Below, one piece after another: positions 45,374-53,651 of a DNA stretch of 64,000 nucleotides. The first letter of the stretch is position 1, and the number at the start of each line of letters is the position of its first letter. The translations under genes were made by a program, and so were the position numbers. The notes under the pieces are model-generated. The model ran no database searches. It saw only the letters and a program-made list of their open reading frames with translations, and was not told where the DNA came from. Origin of the DNA: Marinobacterium rhizophilum. GTDB lineage: Bacteria > Pseudomonadota > Gammaproteobacteria > Pseudomonadales > Balneatricaceae. The DNA lies in contig NZ_CP073347.1 of NCBI RefSeq assembly GCF_024397915.1, positions 3,534,001 through 3,598,000 of the forward strand, read 5' to 3'.

Positions 45374-45768
45374 CGGTCGTTCCTGCTTCGGGTTAGGTCA
45401 AGGTATGGCAAGTGAGCCCGCTAGCCAGCAACAGCGTTGTAACGCCAAGGCGGCAGCACAGAGCTCCAAATCAACGCCATATGTATATACCTATATATAT
45501 TAATGACCTTCAGCACCGCAATAACGAAATTTCACGACCCAGCGTCGCGAGAACAGAACACCTTGGCGGACTCGGTGCCGCAGTCTCTGCCAGGCGCCGA
45601 AGTGACGAAATTTTTATTCTTATATAACAATGACTTGAAAAGATGTTGTGGTCGTACTGAAGACGTTACTCCTGCCTCAAGCATAGTCCCGAACCCCGTG
45701 CCGGCAGCGGATTCGAAAAACTGTGGCCTGATTAACCAAACTGATACGCCACCTGGTGCGCCTGCCGC
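45374..45768. other. Gene-free spacer upstream of hutH
   Basis: 395 bp between the hutH start and the nitroreductase stop. No reading frame here looks real. The part from 45480 to 45640 is clearly more AT-rich than its surroundings and holds the regulatory-looking element GTATATAC at 45483-45490. The hutH promoter must lie here. Confidence 0.6.
45483..45490. promoter_or_regulatory. Possible HutC-type operator
   Basis: GTATATAC is a perfect palindrome that fits the GTNTANAC core of HutC-subfamily GntR operators, about 110 bp upstream of the hutH start in an AT-rich stretch. A short motif, so chance is possible. Confidence 0.35.
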
Positions 45769-46386
45769 TCAGGCCACTGTCATCACTTCCTGCAGCGGCC
45801 GGCGGGGCTTCTGCGGCCAGTTGGTCGCCAATCCGTAGCCTGCGGTGACCAGCATCACGGGCACCTCTGACGCATCCAGTTCAAAGGCCGCCGCCACCGC
45901 TTGCGCATCGAAGCCACTCATCGCGCCGGTAGACACCCCCATGCCTTCGGCCGCCAGCATCAAGGTCATCGCCGCCAGCGATGCCGAACGAAAGGCCTCG
46001 TCGCGCTGCAGCTGCGGATTGCCGTCATGGGATGCCGTTGCCATCTCGACCCAGCCATCCGCCACCGTCTGGGGCACAATGCCGGCATCGACCGATGGCT
46101 GCAGTACCCGCGGCATGTCCTTGTGGGCGCCAAGGGTGCCACAGACGATAAAGGTCACCGCCGCATCTTCGATCTGGGGCTGATCAAAGGCTGCGGCCCT
46201 GAGGCGTGCCTTGGCTTCGGGGCTGCACACAGCCACAAACTTCCAGTTCTGGACGTTAAAGGCCGAAGGGGCACGGGTCGCCAGGCGTACCAGCTCACTC
46301 ACCTCGGCCTCTGACAGCCTGCGCGCCGGGTCATAACGGCCGGTGGATACGCGGCTCTCGATAAGCTGCTTGATTGCATTGGACAT
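45769..46386 (-). CDS. Nitroreductase-family oxidoreductase
   Basis: 205 residues. FMN-binding nitroreductase fold: SRVSTGRYDP and RLATRAPSAFNVQNWKFV near the N-terminus, AAEGMGVSTGAMSGFD in the middle, GYGLATNWPQKPRRPL at the end. Reduces quinones, nitro compounds or similar with NAD(P)H. Starts ten bases after the EamA stop with GGAG in the gap, so it is in an operon with the EamA exporter and likely under the same MarR control. Confidence 0.9.
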   Translation of the reverse strand: MSNAIKQLIESRVSTGRYDPARRLSEAEVSELVRLATRAPSAFNVQNWKFVAVCSPEAKARLRAAAFDQPQIEDAAVTFIVCGTLGAHKDMPRVLQPSVDAGIVPQTVADGWVEMATASHDGNPQLQRDEAFRSASLAAMTLMLAAEGMGVSTGAMSGFDAQAVAAAFELDASEVPVMLVTAGYGLATNWPQKPRRPLQEVMTVA

Positions 46387-46396
46387 GGTTAACTCC

Positions 46397-47332
46397 TTAT
46401 TTCAGCGTGTGCGTTTGAACAGCTGCACGGGGTGAAAGGTGCAACTCTGATGAGTGCGCCGCAGCAGCCTGGCGGGATGCCCACTGCACGACAAGGATAC
46501 TGCCCAGTACCGCCACGAAGCCCAGCAGGGCGATGCCCGTCATGTCTTGCCCGAGCAGTGCCCAGCCCAGCACAACGGCCGTCAACGGGCTCAGCAGCCC
46601 CAGGGATGACACCGCCACCGGCGACAACCGGGCAATGCCGCGGAACCAAAGTCCATAGGCCAGCAGGGCACCGAACAACGACAGATAGACGTAGCCCAGC
46701 ACTGCGCCGGCATCCAGCGCCGGCAAGGGCGGATCGATGATCCAGGCCAGCGGCAGCAGCACCAGGCCACCCACCAGCAGTTGCCAGCCGGTAAACGCCA
46801 GCAGAGGCACCGCCGGGCGCCAGCGCTGCGCCAGAAAGGTGCCGGCTGCCATGCAGGCCGCACCCACCAGTGCCGCCGCGATACCGGCTGGATCCCAGCG
46901 CGCCCCGGGTGCCAGCAGCAAGGCCGCCATGCCCGCGACGCCGACCAGGCTCGCCACCACCGCCAGCCAGGCCGGCTGGCGTTTATCGATGGACCAGGCC
47001 AGCCCCATCACCAGCAGCGGCTGGATGGCACCCACCACCGCCGCCAGGCCACCCGGCAGGCGGTAGGCCGCTACAAACAGCAGTGCCTGGAAGAAACCGA
47101 TATTGAGCGCGGCCAGTACCAGCAGGCGGCCCCATTGCGCACCTGGCAACAGTTGCCGGCTTAGCAGCACCAGTAGAATGCCCGCCGGCAGGCAGCGCAG
47201 TGCCGCGGCCGTAAAGGGCCGGTCCGGTGGCAACAGTTCGGTGGTGACGATATAGGTCGATCCCCAGATGACCGGCGCCAGCGCGGTCAGCAGGACATCG
47301 AGTCCGACGGGGTGTTGCGATCGAGTGCTCAT
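46397..47332 (-). CDS. EamA/DMT-family transporter
   Basis: 311 residues from the ATG at 47332. The frame is open further upstream, but those codons cover the MarR operators and part of the divergent gene. Ten membrane helices in two EamA repeats (for example APVIWGSTYIVTTELLPP near the start). Divergent from a MarR gene with two inverted repeats in the spacer; followed closely by a nitroreductase. Substrate unknown; a toxic compound or its reduced product would fit. Confidence 0.9.
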   Translation of the reverse strand: MSTRSQHPVGLDVLLTALAPVIWGSTYIVTTELLPPDRPFTAAALRCLPAGILLVLLSRQLLPGAQWGRLLVLAALNIGFFQALLFVAAYRLPGGLAAVVGAIQPLLVMGLAWSIDKRQPAWLAVVASLVGVAGMAALLLAPGARWDPAGIAAALVGAACMAAGTFLAQRWRPAVPLLAFTGWQLLVGGLVLLPLAWIIDPPLPALDAGAVLGYVYLSLFGALLAYGLWFRGIARLSPVAVSSLGLLSPLTAVVLGWALLGQDMTGIALLGFVAVLGSILVVQWASRQAAAAHSSELHLSPRAAVQTHTLK

Positions 47333-47337
47333 GATAT

Positions 47338-47355
47338 TATCTTCAATCCAAGATA
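47338..47355. promoter_or_regulatory. MarR-type operator 1
   Basis: TATCTT-CAATCC-AAGATA: 6-bp perfect half-sites identical to those of operator 2, just upstream of the EamA start. Its centre is 40 bp from that of operator 2. Confidence 0.7.
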
Positions 47356-47377
47356 AAAAATGAGTCTCGCACAGGAT

Positions 47378-47395
47378 TATCTTGATATCAAGATA
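47378..47395. promoter_or_regulatory. MarR-type operator 2
   Basis: TATCTTGATATCAAGATA is a perfect 18-bp palindrome in the EamA-MarR divergent spacer, of the length and form typical of MarR-family sites. Together with operator 1 it gives two dimer sites about four helical turns apart on the same face. Confidence 0.78.
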
Positions 47396-47438
47396 CTTTA
47401 TCCTGCTCTTTACTCGGTTGATTCCATGGAGACCCACA

Positions 47439-47951
47439 ATGAGCACCGAACGACAGCCCGATGCGGTTGATGCCATCCTCGCCCAGTGGCAGCGCGAGCG
47501 CCCGGACCTGGATACCAGCCCGATGGCGACCATTGGCCGCCTCAAGCGTTGCTCGGCACTGATGCAGCGCCGCCTCGATGAAGCCTTTTCGGCCTTCGGC
47601 CTGACCCTGTGGGAGTTCGATGTACTGGCAACCCTGCGCCGCTCGGGCGCACCCTACTGCCTGGCGCCCACCGCGCTGTTCTCCACCCTGATGGTCACGT
47701 CCGGCACCATGACCCACCGCATGCAGCGCCTGGAAGCCAGCGGCTGGGTAGAACGACTGGCCAACCCGGACGATGCCCGCAGCAAGCTGCTCAAGCTGAC
47801 CCCGGCAGGACTGGAGCTGATTGACCGCGCCGTAGAAGCCCATGTGGCGAACGAACACCGTATCCTGGCGCCACTGGGTGCCGCTGACCTTGCGGCCCTG
47901 GAGGAAAGCCTCGCCAGCCTGCTGGCGGTACTGGAGCCGGCCAAAGACTGA
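47439..47951 (+). CDS. MarR-family transcriptional regulator
   Basis: 170 residues from the ATG at 47439, with GGAG in the preceding bases. Winged HTH of MarR type: LWEFDVLATLRRSG, TSGTMTHRMQRLEASGWVER (wing and recognition helix), then PDDARSKLLKLTPAG. Divergent from EamA-nitroreductase; the palindromes at 47338-47395 are the likely binding sites for auto- and divergent regulation, relieved by a ligand not predictable here. Confidence 0.92.
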   Translation: MSTERQPDAVDAILAQWQRERPDLDTSPMATIGRLKRCSALMQRRLDEAFSAFGLTLWEFDVLATLRRSGAPYCLAPTALFSTLMVTSGTMTHRMQRLEASGWVERLANPDDARSKLLKLTPAGLELIDRAVEAHVANEHRILAPLGAADLAALEESLASLLAVLEPAKD

Positions 47952-48101
47952 GCCGCAGGGGCGTGGATAACTGCCTGCTATTCCACTTAAAGAAATAATG
48001 AATTCAGTCCGGCGGGGATTCTGTCGTCTTGGGACATTATTTAATCTTCCTGGGGTGCCCGCTAACGGGCGAACCCAACTCTCCAGGCAGGAGCCCTGAC
48101 A

Positions 48102-48725
48102 ATGGCTATCAAGATCCATGATTTCCCTCTTTCCGGCCACGCCCACCGGGTGCGTCTGTTTGCCTCCCTGATAGGCGCTGATGTTGAGCTTGTGCCCGTC
48201 GACCTCGCCGCCGGTGAACACAAGACACCGGCTTATCTGCAGAAAAACCGCTTTGGTCAGGTGCCGTTGCTGGAAGACGGTGACACCCTGGTAGCCGATT
48301 CCCATGCCATCCTGGTGTACCTGGCGAAGAAGTTCGACAAGACCGACTGGCTGCCGCAAGACCCGGCAGGTGCCGCCGCGGTACAGCGCTGGCTCAGCGT
48401 TGCCGCCGGCCAGATCGCATTCGGCCCGGCCGCTGCGCGCCTGGTGACCCTGTTCGGCGCCAACCTGGATGCCGCTGCAGCCATCGAGCGCGCCCACGCC
48501 GTACTGGCGGTAATTGACGCGGAACTTGGCGACCACAGCTTCATAACCGGCAACGGTATCACCATCGCGGACATTGCCCTCTACAGCTATATCGCCAGTG
48601 CCCCGGAGGGCAATGTCGACCTGGGCCCCTACGGCAACATCCACCGCTGGCTCGCACGCATCGAAGCCCTGCCAGGCTTCGTGCCTTTTGAACAGAGCAA
48701 CGTCGGGCTGCGACAGAGCGCTTGA
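48102..48725 (+). CDS. Glutathione S-transferase family protein
   Basis: 207 residues. N-terminal thioredoxin-like domain (IHDFPLSGHAHRVRLF, NRFGQVPLLEDGD with the cis-Pro, ADSHAILVYLA with the glutathione gamma-Glu contact), C-terminal all-helical domain. Conjugates or reduces electrophiles with glutathione. Same direction as marR but 150 bp away; that spacer has a small GCCCG/CGGGC hairpin at 48057-48070. Confidence 0.9.
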   Translation: MAIKIHDFPLSGHAHRVRLFASLIGADVELVPVDLAAGEHKTPAYLQKNRFGQVPLLEDGDTLVADSHAILVYLAKKFDKTDWLPQDPAGAAAVQRWLSVAAGQIAFGPAAARLVTLFGANLDAAAAIERAHAVLAVIDAELGDHSFITGNGITIADIALYSYIASAPEGNVDLGPYGNIHRWLARIEALPGFVPFEQSNVGLRQSA

Positions 48726-48730
48726 TACAG

Positions 48731-48842
48731 GTATCCACAAGACGCCGGGCAACCCCAAGCGGCCGATGTCCGGGCGCCCACAGGCCCCGGGTATCGGCAT
48801 ATAACGGCTGTGCATAACCAGGGTTGCGCACAGTTATCCACA
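48731..48842. promoter_or_regulatory. Cluster of DnaA-box sequences between genes
   Basis: Within 112 bp there are GTATCCACA (48731-48739, one mismatch), TGTGCATAA (48809-48817, reverse strand, fits TTATNCACA) and TTATCCACA (48834-48842, perfect). They lie in the 296-bp gene-free spacer between the GST and SRPBCC genes, about 12 kb from dnaA. It may titrate DnaA or tie a neighbouring promoter to DnaA. Confidence 0.5.
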
Positions 48843-49021
48843 GGCCACGGCAAAGAGCACCGTGTTACTCCCCGATAAGCCCGAGGTCCGACCTTGCCAT
48901 TGCTGCAGGACTGTTCCACCTTGTATCTGGTGCCTGAATCCAGTCGACAGAAAGGCGCCAAGGGTAGAGCGCTTTCACTAATCGGTATCAGTCAGGCATA
49001 GCCGCAACAGGGGAAAGAACC

Positions 49022-49504
49022 ATGTGTACATCCAATATTTCAGAAACCCTGCATGAACTGTCCGTTAGCCGCTATATAGAGGCGCCGCCAGCCAGGGTGT
49101 GGCGGGTGATCACCGAGCAACTGCCGCAATGGTGGTGCCCGGCGCCCTGGCGAACGGAGGTCAACGCGATCGAATGGCGCCCGGGCGGCGCCTTCGATAC
49201 CACTATGTTCGGGCCGGACGCTGAACAGATTCCCTGCCGTGGTGTTTTTCTCGACGTTATGCCCGGCCGACGCTTTGTCTTCACCGACGCCTTTGACAGC
49301 CAGTGGAACCCGCAGCAGGCCTTTATGGTGGGCATCTTCGAGATCGAGGCCGAAGGCGAGGGCACCCGCTACCGGGCCAGCGCCCGGCACTGGAACCCGG
49401 AGGATCTGCAAAAGCACAAGGAGATGGGCTTTACCGAAGGCTGGACAGCGGTCGCCGCACAACTGGCCGCCCTGGCGGAAGCCGAAACGGGAAAATCCTC
49501 CTGA
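49022..49504 (+). CDS. SRPBCC (AHSA1-type) domain protein
   Basis: 160 residues covering a single START-like/AHSA1 fold: N-terminal SVSRYIEAPPARVWRVITE, middle LDVMPGRRFVFTDAF, C-terminal MGFTEGWTAVAAQLAALAE. Binds hydrophobic ligands or acts as an activator in other families; here unassigned. Good ribosome site (AGGGGAAAG). Nearby GST and regulator genes suggest a detoxification setting. The 204-bp spacer after it (49505-49708) shows no gene. Confidence 0.88.
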   Translation: MCTSNISETLHELSVSRYIEAPPARVWRVITEQLPQWWCPAPWRTEVNAIEWRPGGAFDTTMFGPDAEQIPCRGVFLDVMPGRRFVFTDAFDSQWNPQQAFMVGIFEIEAEGEGTRYRASARHWNPEDLQKHKEMGFTEGWTAVAAQLAALAEAETGKSS

Positions 49505-49708
49505 GCAGGAAAAGCAGGAGGCGATAAGCAGGCAGGCCAATGACGTAGACGCTCCCCGTGCATTGCAACACTCAGATCTCAACCCAGGCCCTGACTGCCA
49601 GGCCTGTAGCCAACACCAGGGCTGGCGAAAGCCCGCGTCAGTGCAGCGCGCTGCGCCTGAAAGAAACGGGCAGCCAGACAGCCTGCAAGGCCCCGGCTGC
49701 CAGATGCA

Positions 49709-50260
49709 TCACTGACGCGCCAGAAACTCGTCAGTAGCGATCACCTCGGCATAGGCAAAGGCCAGGGCCGCCATGAAAGCCGCGTGAACCTGGGCTGCCG
49801 GGACTTTTACACCGTTGAACTCCATATCCAGGGTGGCGCAGGCGTCGTGCAGCAGGGTATTGCTGTATCCCAGATCCGCCGCTGCCCGGGCAACGGCATC
49901 AATGCACATATGGCTCATGGCACCGACGATCACCAGCGCGCTGATACCTTCGCGCTGCAGCAAGGCCTGCAGTTCGGTGCCGTTGAAACTGTTAACGCCG
50001 TTTTTCAACACCCTGAACTCAGCCTCGGCCGGTTGCAGACTGTCGTGGATGTTGGCGCCATCACTGCCGGGGGTGAAAAAGGGGGCATCATCGGACAGGA
50101 ATTCATGGCGAACATGCACGACCGGTAGCTTGTGCTCGCGGAAATGGGCCAGTACCCGCGCCGCATTGGCGGCGGCGGCGTCAATGCCCTCGAGGGGCCA
50201 CTTGCCCGCGGGGAAGTAGTCGTTCTGCATATCGATGATGATCAGGGCTATCTTGCTCAT
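49709..50260 (-). CDS. Isochorismatase-family cysteine hydrolase
   Basis: 183 residues. Catalytic triad of the cysteine hydrolase family: Asp in ALIIIDMQNDYF (residue 9), Lys near VLKNGVNSF, and Cys in MSHMCIDAVARAA. Hydrolyses amide or ether bonds in small molecules such as nicotinamide-like compounds; the precise substrate is unclear. Divergent from the GlxA-type regulator, which may control it. Confidence 0.9.
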   Translation of the reverse strand: MSKIALIIIDMQNDYFPAGKWPLEGIDAAAANAARVLAHFREHKLPVVHVRHEFLSDDAPFFTPGSDGANIHDSLQPAEAEFRVLKNGVNSFNGTELQALLQREGISALVIVGAMSHMCIDAVARAAADLGYSNTLLHDACATLDMEFNGVKVPAAQVHAAFMAALAFAYAEVIATDEFLARQ

Positions 50261-50352
50261 GGGTGCCTCCGGTTGAGTTGTATCGATAATGCTAAACCCA
50301 GCTGCTAGGCTGTGCCGGTGGCAAATCTGACAATAACAGGGCCAAAACTGAC

Positions 50353-51309
50353 ATGACCCAGACCATCTGCGTCACCCTTGTGGATATTCCCGGATCCGCG
50401 CAGTCTGCGGTCTACGGTGTGATAGACCTGTTTCAGGCCGCCAACCGTATCCTGTCTGAAATGCAGCCGGCACCCGAGGTGCTGTTCGAGATAGTGCGCT
50501 GGCAGGCAGGGGAAGCGGCGGCCCTGGATGATGCGAGCGCCTTACCCACCCTGGTCATAGTGCCGCCGATACTGGAAGGCCAGGCGTACCTGGAGCCGCA
50601 GCCGAACCTCTGTGCCCAGTTGGCAAACTGGCACAAGCGCGGCGCTGTCGTCAGTTCCGCCTGTGCAGGCTCGTTTCTGCTGGCGCAGGCCGGAATGCTG
50701 GCAGGGCGCAGGGTCACGACCCACTGGCAACTGGAAGGCGCCTTCAGGCGCGCATACCCGGACGTGGAGCTGGATACGGATGCACTGCTGCTGGCCGATT
50801 CGGATATTGTTACAGCAGGTGGCGTAATGGCCTGGATGGACCTGGGGCTGCACCTTATCGGGCGTTACGTGCCACCGACGGTGGTGCAGGCGCTTGGCCG
50901 TTTTCTGCTGGTGGATACCGGTGCCCGCCAGCAAAGCTATTACCGTTGCTTCAGGCCCGTGCTGGACCATAGCGACAAGGCGATACTCAGGGTCCAGCAC
51001 CAGATACACCGGGACTGCGCGCACCCCTTAAGCGTCGAGGATATGGCCTCGATAGCCAACCTGACAGCGCGCACCCTCATGCGCCGTTTTCACCGGGCAA
51101 CGGGCTTGCGACCGGCAGAGTACCTGCAACAGCAACGGGTGCAGAAAGCCCGGGAGCTGCTGGAGAACACAGCGACCACCGTGGAACTTGTAGCCTGGCA
51201 GGTTGGCTACGCGGATGTCAGTGCTTTTCGGCGCATGTTCCACAAGCAGACCGGCCTGACCCCAAGCCAACACCGGGACCGATTTTGCGCTCAGTACGTT
51301 GACGGCTAA
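50353..51309 (+). CDS. GlxA-family AraC-type transcriptional regulator
   Basis: 318 residues. N-terminal DJ-1/PfpI-like domain (about 1-200, with the elbow VVSSACAGSFLLAQAGML) and C-terminal AraC HTH pair (about 210-315, LTARTLMRRFHRATGLRP and AWQVGYADVSAFRRMF). The DJ-1-like part is thought to sense a ligand. 92 bp from the divergent cysteine hydrolase, a common pairing. Confidence 0.92.
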   Translation: MTQTICVTLVDIPGSAQSAVYGVIDLFQAANRILSEMQPAPEVLFEIVRWQAGEAAALDDASALPTLVIVPPILEGQAYLEPQPNLCAQLANWHKRGAVVSSACAGSFLLAQAGMLAGRRVTTHWQLEGAFRRAYPDVELDTDALLLADSDIVTAGGVMAWMDLGLHLIGRYVPPTVVQALGRFLLVDTGARQQSYYRCFRPVLDHSDKAILRVQHQIHRDCAHPLSVEDMASIANLTARTLMRRFHRATGLRPAEYLQQQRVQKARELLENTATTVELVAWQVGYADVSAFRRMFHKQTGLTPSQHRDRFCAQYVDG

Positions 51310-51377
51310 GTGCCGCAAGCCGACAGGGTCGGCAAGAATTCAATCATTCAGCGAGATAAGGCCCAATCCTGAAAACA

Positions 51378-51777
51378 GGTGTACTGTCCCCGGAATTCCC
51401 CGGTTTGTGCCATTAGCGGCCTTGAGGTCGCTTCGGCCCTGAGTACGCTTGCGAAGCAATTCCAGATGCTTACAGCGACCACCTGGATCCCGTCAGGAGC
51501 CGACGAGCACTGGGAGGATTTTCCGATCAGGCCCGGCAGGGGCGAGGCATGGATGCCGAGCCGCCGCTGCGGCACATGGACGTGACGTCAGCGGCGCCCG
51601 GTAAATCGTTCCAGCGCGCAGTGTCACGGCTACTTCGGGCGCATTCTTCAAGGTAGAGAGCCTTTGGTTACTTTCTTTCGCGCGAGCAAAGAAAGTGACA
51701 AGAAAAAAGTCGAAAAACTATCAAACCACCGAAAAATGTCCGATATCTCCCGCCGCGAATTCCGGGGACAGTATACC
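51378..51777. mobile_element. MITE-like element with 21-bp inverted ends
   Basis: Ends: GGTGTACTGTCCCCGGAATTC at 51378-51398 (longer than the shown core) and its reverse complement at 51757-51777, with one mismatch in 21. The interior has no transposase. It holds a 12-bp-arm inverted repeat (51667-51678 / 51688-51699, core CTTTCTTT ... AAAGAAAG). The end sequence resembles repeats often seen beside IS200-like REP-associated transposases. Non-autonomous element or paired-end remnant. Confidence 0.6.
51424..51570. repeat. Diverged direct repeat, copy A
   Basis: Shares with copy B (51870-52066) the blocks AGGTCGCTTCGGCCCTGAGT, AATTCCAGATGCTTACAGCG and GATGCCGAGCCGC in the same order, with unequal spacing. 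Copy A lies inside the inverted-end element. Confidence 0.6.
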
Positions 51778-51827
51778 TAATTACCAGCTCACGAACGTAC
51801 GCTGTAAACCATGAGCGACCCCGTCAT

Positions 51828-51857
51828 GTCGGGTTACGCCCTGCGGGCTAACCCGAC
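51828..51857. repeat. REP-type palindrome 1
   Basis: GTCGGGTTA ... TAACCCGAC with 9-bp arms. It is identical over about 42 bp with the REP at 53652-53681. Confidence 0.75.
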
Positions 51858-51869
51858 CTACGTCTGCTA

Positions 51870-52066
51870 GAGGTCGCTTCGGCCCTGAGTTTATTTCCGG
51901 AGTAATTCCAGATGCTTACAGCGACCGCCCGGGTCCCGTCAGGGTAGACAATTGCTCCTGCATTGCCTGCATACAGAACATCCATGTCCATAACCCGACA
52001 AGCACTGGGCGTGCTTTCCGACCAGTCCCGCCAGGGACGAGGTAGGAGATGCCGAGCCGCAAACCC
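51870..52066. repeat. Diverged direct repeat, copy B
   Basis: Second copy of the ordered blocks found at 51424-51570, just after a REP palindrome and outside the inverted-end element. Confidence 0.6.
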
Positions 52067-52138
52067 AGGTGCCCTTGTAACCCCATCAGTTGGAAAACGC
52101 GGCCGGAAAGGTCGATATGCTAGACTCGCTTTTACTGT

Positions 52139-52160
52139 CGATTGTGTTGGGACACAATCG
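52139..52160. promoter_or_regulatory. Inverted repeat upstream of the YafY-type regulator (likely operator)
   Basis: CGATTGTGT-TGGG-ACACAATCG: perfect 9-bp arms with a 4-nt spacer, 36 bp before the regulator start and overlapping a possible promoter. A likely site for autoregulation. Confidence 0.6.
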
Positions 52161-52195
52161 TTATACACACCTTGCCAACCCTGCAGCCGAACCCC

Positions 52196-52894
52196 ATGTC
52201 CCGCACCGAACGCCTTTTAGACATCCTGCAAATCCTCCGCCGCCACCGCCGGCCAGTGAGCGGCGCCCTGTTGGCAGAGGAAACCGGGATTTCCCTGCGT
52301 ACGCTCTATCGGGATATCGCCACGCTCCAGTCGATGGGCGCGGAGATCGATGGCGAACCTGGGCTGGGCTATGTGCTCAAGCCGGGTTTCCTGTTGCCGC
52401 CGCTCATGTTCTCGGCAGAGGAAATCGAGGCCCTGGCACTGGGACTCAAATGGGCCGGGCATCGTACCGATGGCCCCATGGGGCAGGCGGCGCGGGACGC
52501 CATGGCCAAGCTCGAGGCGGTGTTGCCACCACAGCTACGCCAGCGCTTCGAAGACGACTCCCTGGTGATTGTCCCGCACCAGCAGCCGCCGCAGCGGGAG
52601 GACTTGCCGCTTATCCGGCAGGCGCTGAACGAGGAACGCAAGTTGTCCCTCGACTATGCGGACCAGAAAGGGGCGAGGACCGAACGGGTGGTGTGGCCGG
52701 TGACCGTCGGTTTCTTTGATTCCACGCGGGTGCTGGCGGCCTGGTGTGAACTGCGCAATGACTACCGCCACTTTCGTGTCGACCGTATCCTGGAGGCCCG
52801 GGTGCTGTGCGAGAAGACGCCCAAACGCCGCTACCAGATGATGAAGGAGTGGCGCAAAACACTGCTGACAAAAACTGACAGTGGTGAGCGTTAA
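52196..52894 (+). CDS. YafY-family regulator (HTH + WYL domain)
   Basis: 232 residues from the ATG at 52196. The earlier in-frame start at 52142 would cover the palindrome. N-terminal HTH_11 (TERLLDILQILRRHRRPVSG, TLYRDIATLQ), central linker, C-terminal WYL-like ligand-binding domain (LSLDYADQKG, TERVVWPVTVGFFDSTRVL). WYL proteins sense small ligands or nucleic acids. Followed after 36 bp by a GST gene in the same direction, its probable operon partner. Confidence 0.9.
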   Translation: MSRTERLLDILQILRRHRRPVSGALLAEETGISLRTLYRDIATLQSMGAEIDGEPGLGYVLKPGFLLPPLMFSAEEIEALALGLKWAGHRTDGPMGQAARDAMAKLEAVLPPQLRQRFEDDSLVIVPHQQPPQREDLPLIRQALNEERKLSLDYADQKGARTERVVWPVTVGFFDSTRVLAAWCELRNDYRHFRVDRILEARVLCEKTPKRRYQMMKEWRKTLLTKTDSGER

Positions 52895-52930
52895 AGTTTC
52901 CTGACACCCACCCAGTGAAAGGAAAACCCC

Positions 52931-53566
52931 ATGAGCAAGGAATTGATTTTCTATACCAGCCCCCAGTCCCGTGGCGCCATCGTGCACTGGATGCTTGAGG
53001 AAATCGGCCAGCCGTATTCGATCCGGGTAGTGGAGTACGGCACCACCATGAAAGCGCCCGAATACCTGGCCATCAACCCCATGGGCAAGGTGCCCGCCAT
53101 CCGGCACGGTGATGTGGTCGTGACCGAGGCTGCCGCCATTTGCGCCTACCTGGCCGATGCGTTCCCGGAGGCCGGCCTGGCGCCGCCGCTGGACAACCGT
53201 GGCGAGTATTATCGCTGGCTGTTCTTCGCCGCCGCCTGCGGCGAACCGGCCATGTCCGATTATGCCACGGGTTGGAAAGCCGATACTGCCGAGCTGCAGC
53301 GGCGTTTCGGCTATGGCTCGTTCGAGATGACCTTTGACACCCTGGCGGGCTGGTTGGCCGGGCGATCCTGTGTGGCCGGTGACCGGTTCAGCGCTGCGGA
53401 CGTCTATGTGGGTTCACTGCTCAACTTCGGGATCAATTTCAACCTCATTTCCCGCAAGCCGGAATTCGAAGCCTATGTCGCCCCGTTGCTGGAGCGCGCC
53501 GCCAAGAAGCGGGCCGATACCATGATCCAGGAAATGATGGCTCAGAGTGCCCCGGTGACCGCGTAG
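52931..53566 (+). CDS. Glutathione S-transferase family protein
   Basis: 211 residues. N-terminal thioredoxin-like domain (YTSPQSRGAIVHWMLEEIG, INPMGKVPAIRHGD, VTEAAAICAYLAD) and helical C-terminal domain. The site contains Ser as in many bacterial beta/theta-like GSTs. Good ribosome site (GAAAGGAAAA). Lies directly behind the YafY-type regulator gene. Confidence 0.92.
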   Translation: MSKELIFYTSPQSRGAIVHWMLEEIGQPYSIRVVEYGTTMKAPEYLAINPMGKVPAIRHGDVVVTEAAAICAYLADAFPEAGLAPPLDNRGEYYRWLFFAAACGEPAMSDYATGWKADTAELQRRFGYGSFEMTFDTLAGWLAGRSCVAGDRFSAADVYVGSLLNFGINFNLISRKPEFEAYVAPLLERAAKKRADTMIQEMMAQSAPVTA

Positions 53567-53597
53567 CAACGCCGGGCCAGTGCATCAGCCCCGTAGG

Positions 53598-53622
53598 TCG
53601 GGTTAGCGCAGCGTAACCCGAC
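53598..53622. repeat. REP-type palindrome 2
   Basis: GTCGGGTTA-GCGCAGCG-TAACCCGAC; shares arms with the REPs at 51828 and 53652 but has a different, shorter loop. It lies 32 bp after the GST stop. Confidence 0.75.
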
Positions 53623-53651
53623 GCTTTGTGGTGACAGGCCAACCCTGTCAT

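Larger units (their letters stand above)
51310..52138. other. Gene-free accessory spacer built of small repeats
   Basis: About 830 bp with no credible gene. It holds a 400-bp element with inverted ends (51378-51777), a REP palindrome (51828-51857), and two diverged direct copies of a ~150-bp segment (about 51424-51570 and 51870-52066). Reading frames here share a phrase only because of the direct repeat and are not coding. Confidence 0.7.

Noticed and set aside
45412..45838. Small open frames in the hutH upstream spacer
   Set aside because: No family resemblance, and they overlap the likely promoter region and the nitroreductase 3' end.
51348..52168. Two small minus-strand frames sharing a VAVSIWN...LRAEATS phrase
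   Set aside because: The shared phrase comes from a repeated intergenic DNA segment; no ribosome site or family supports coding.
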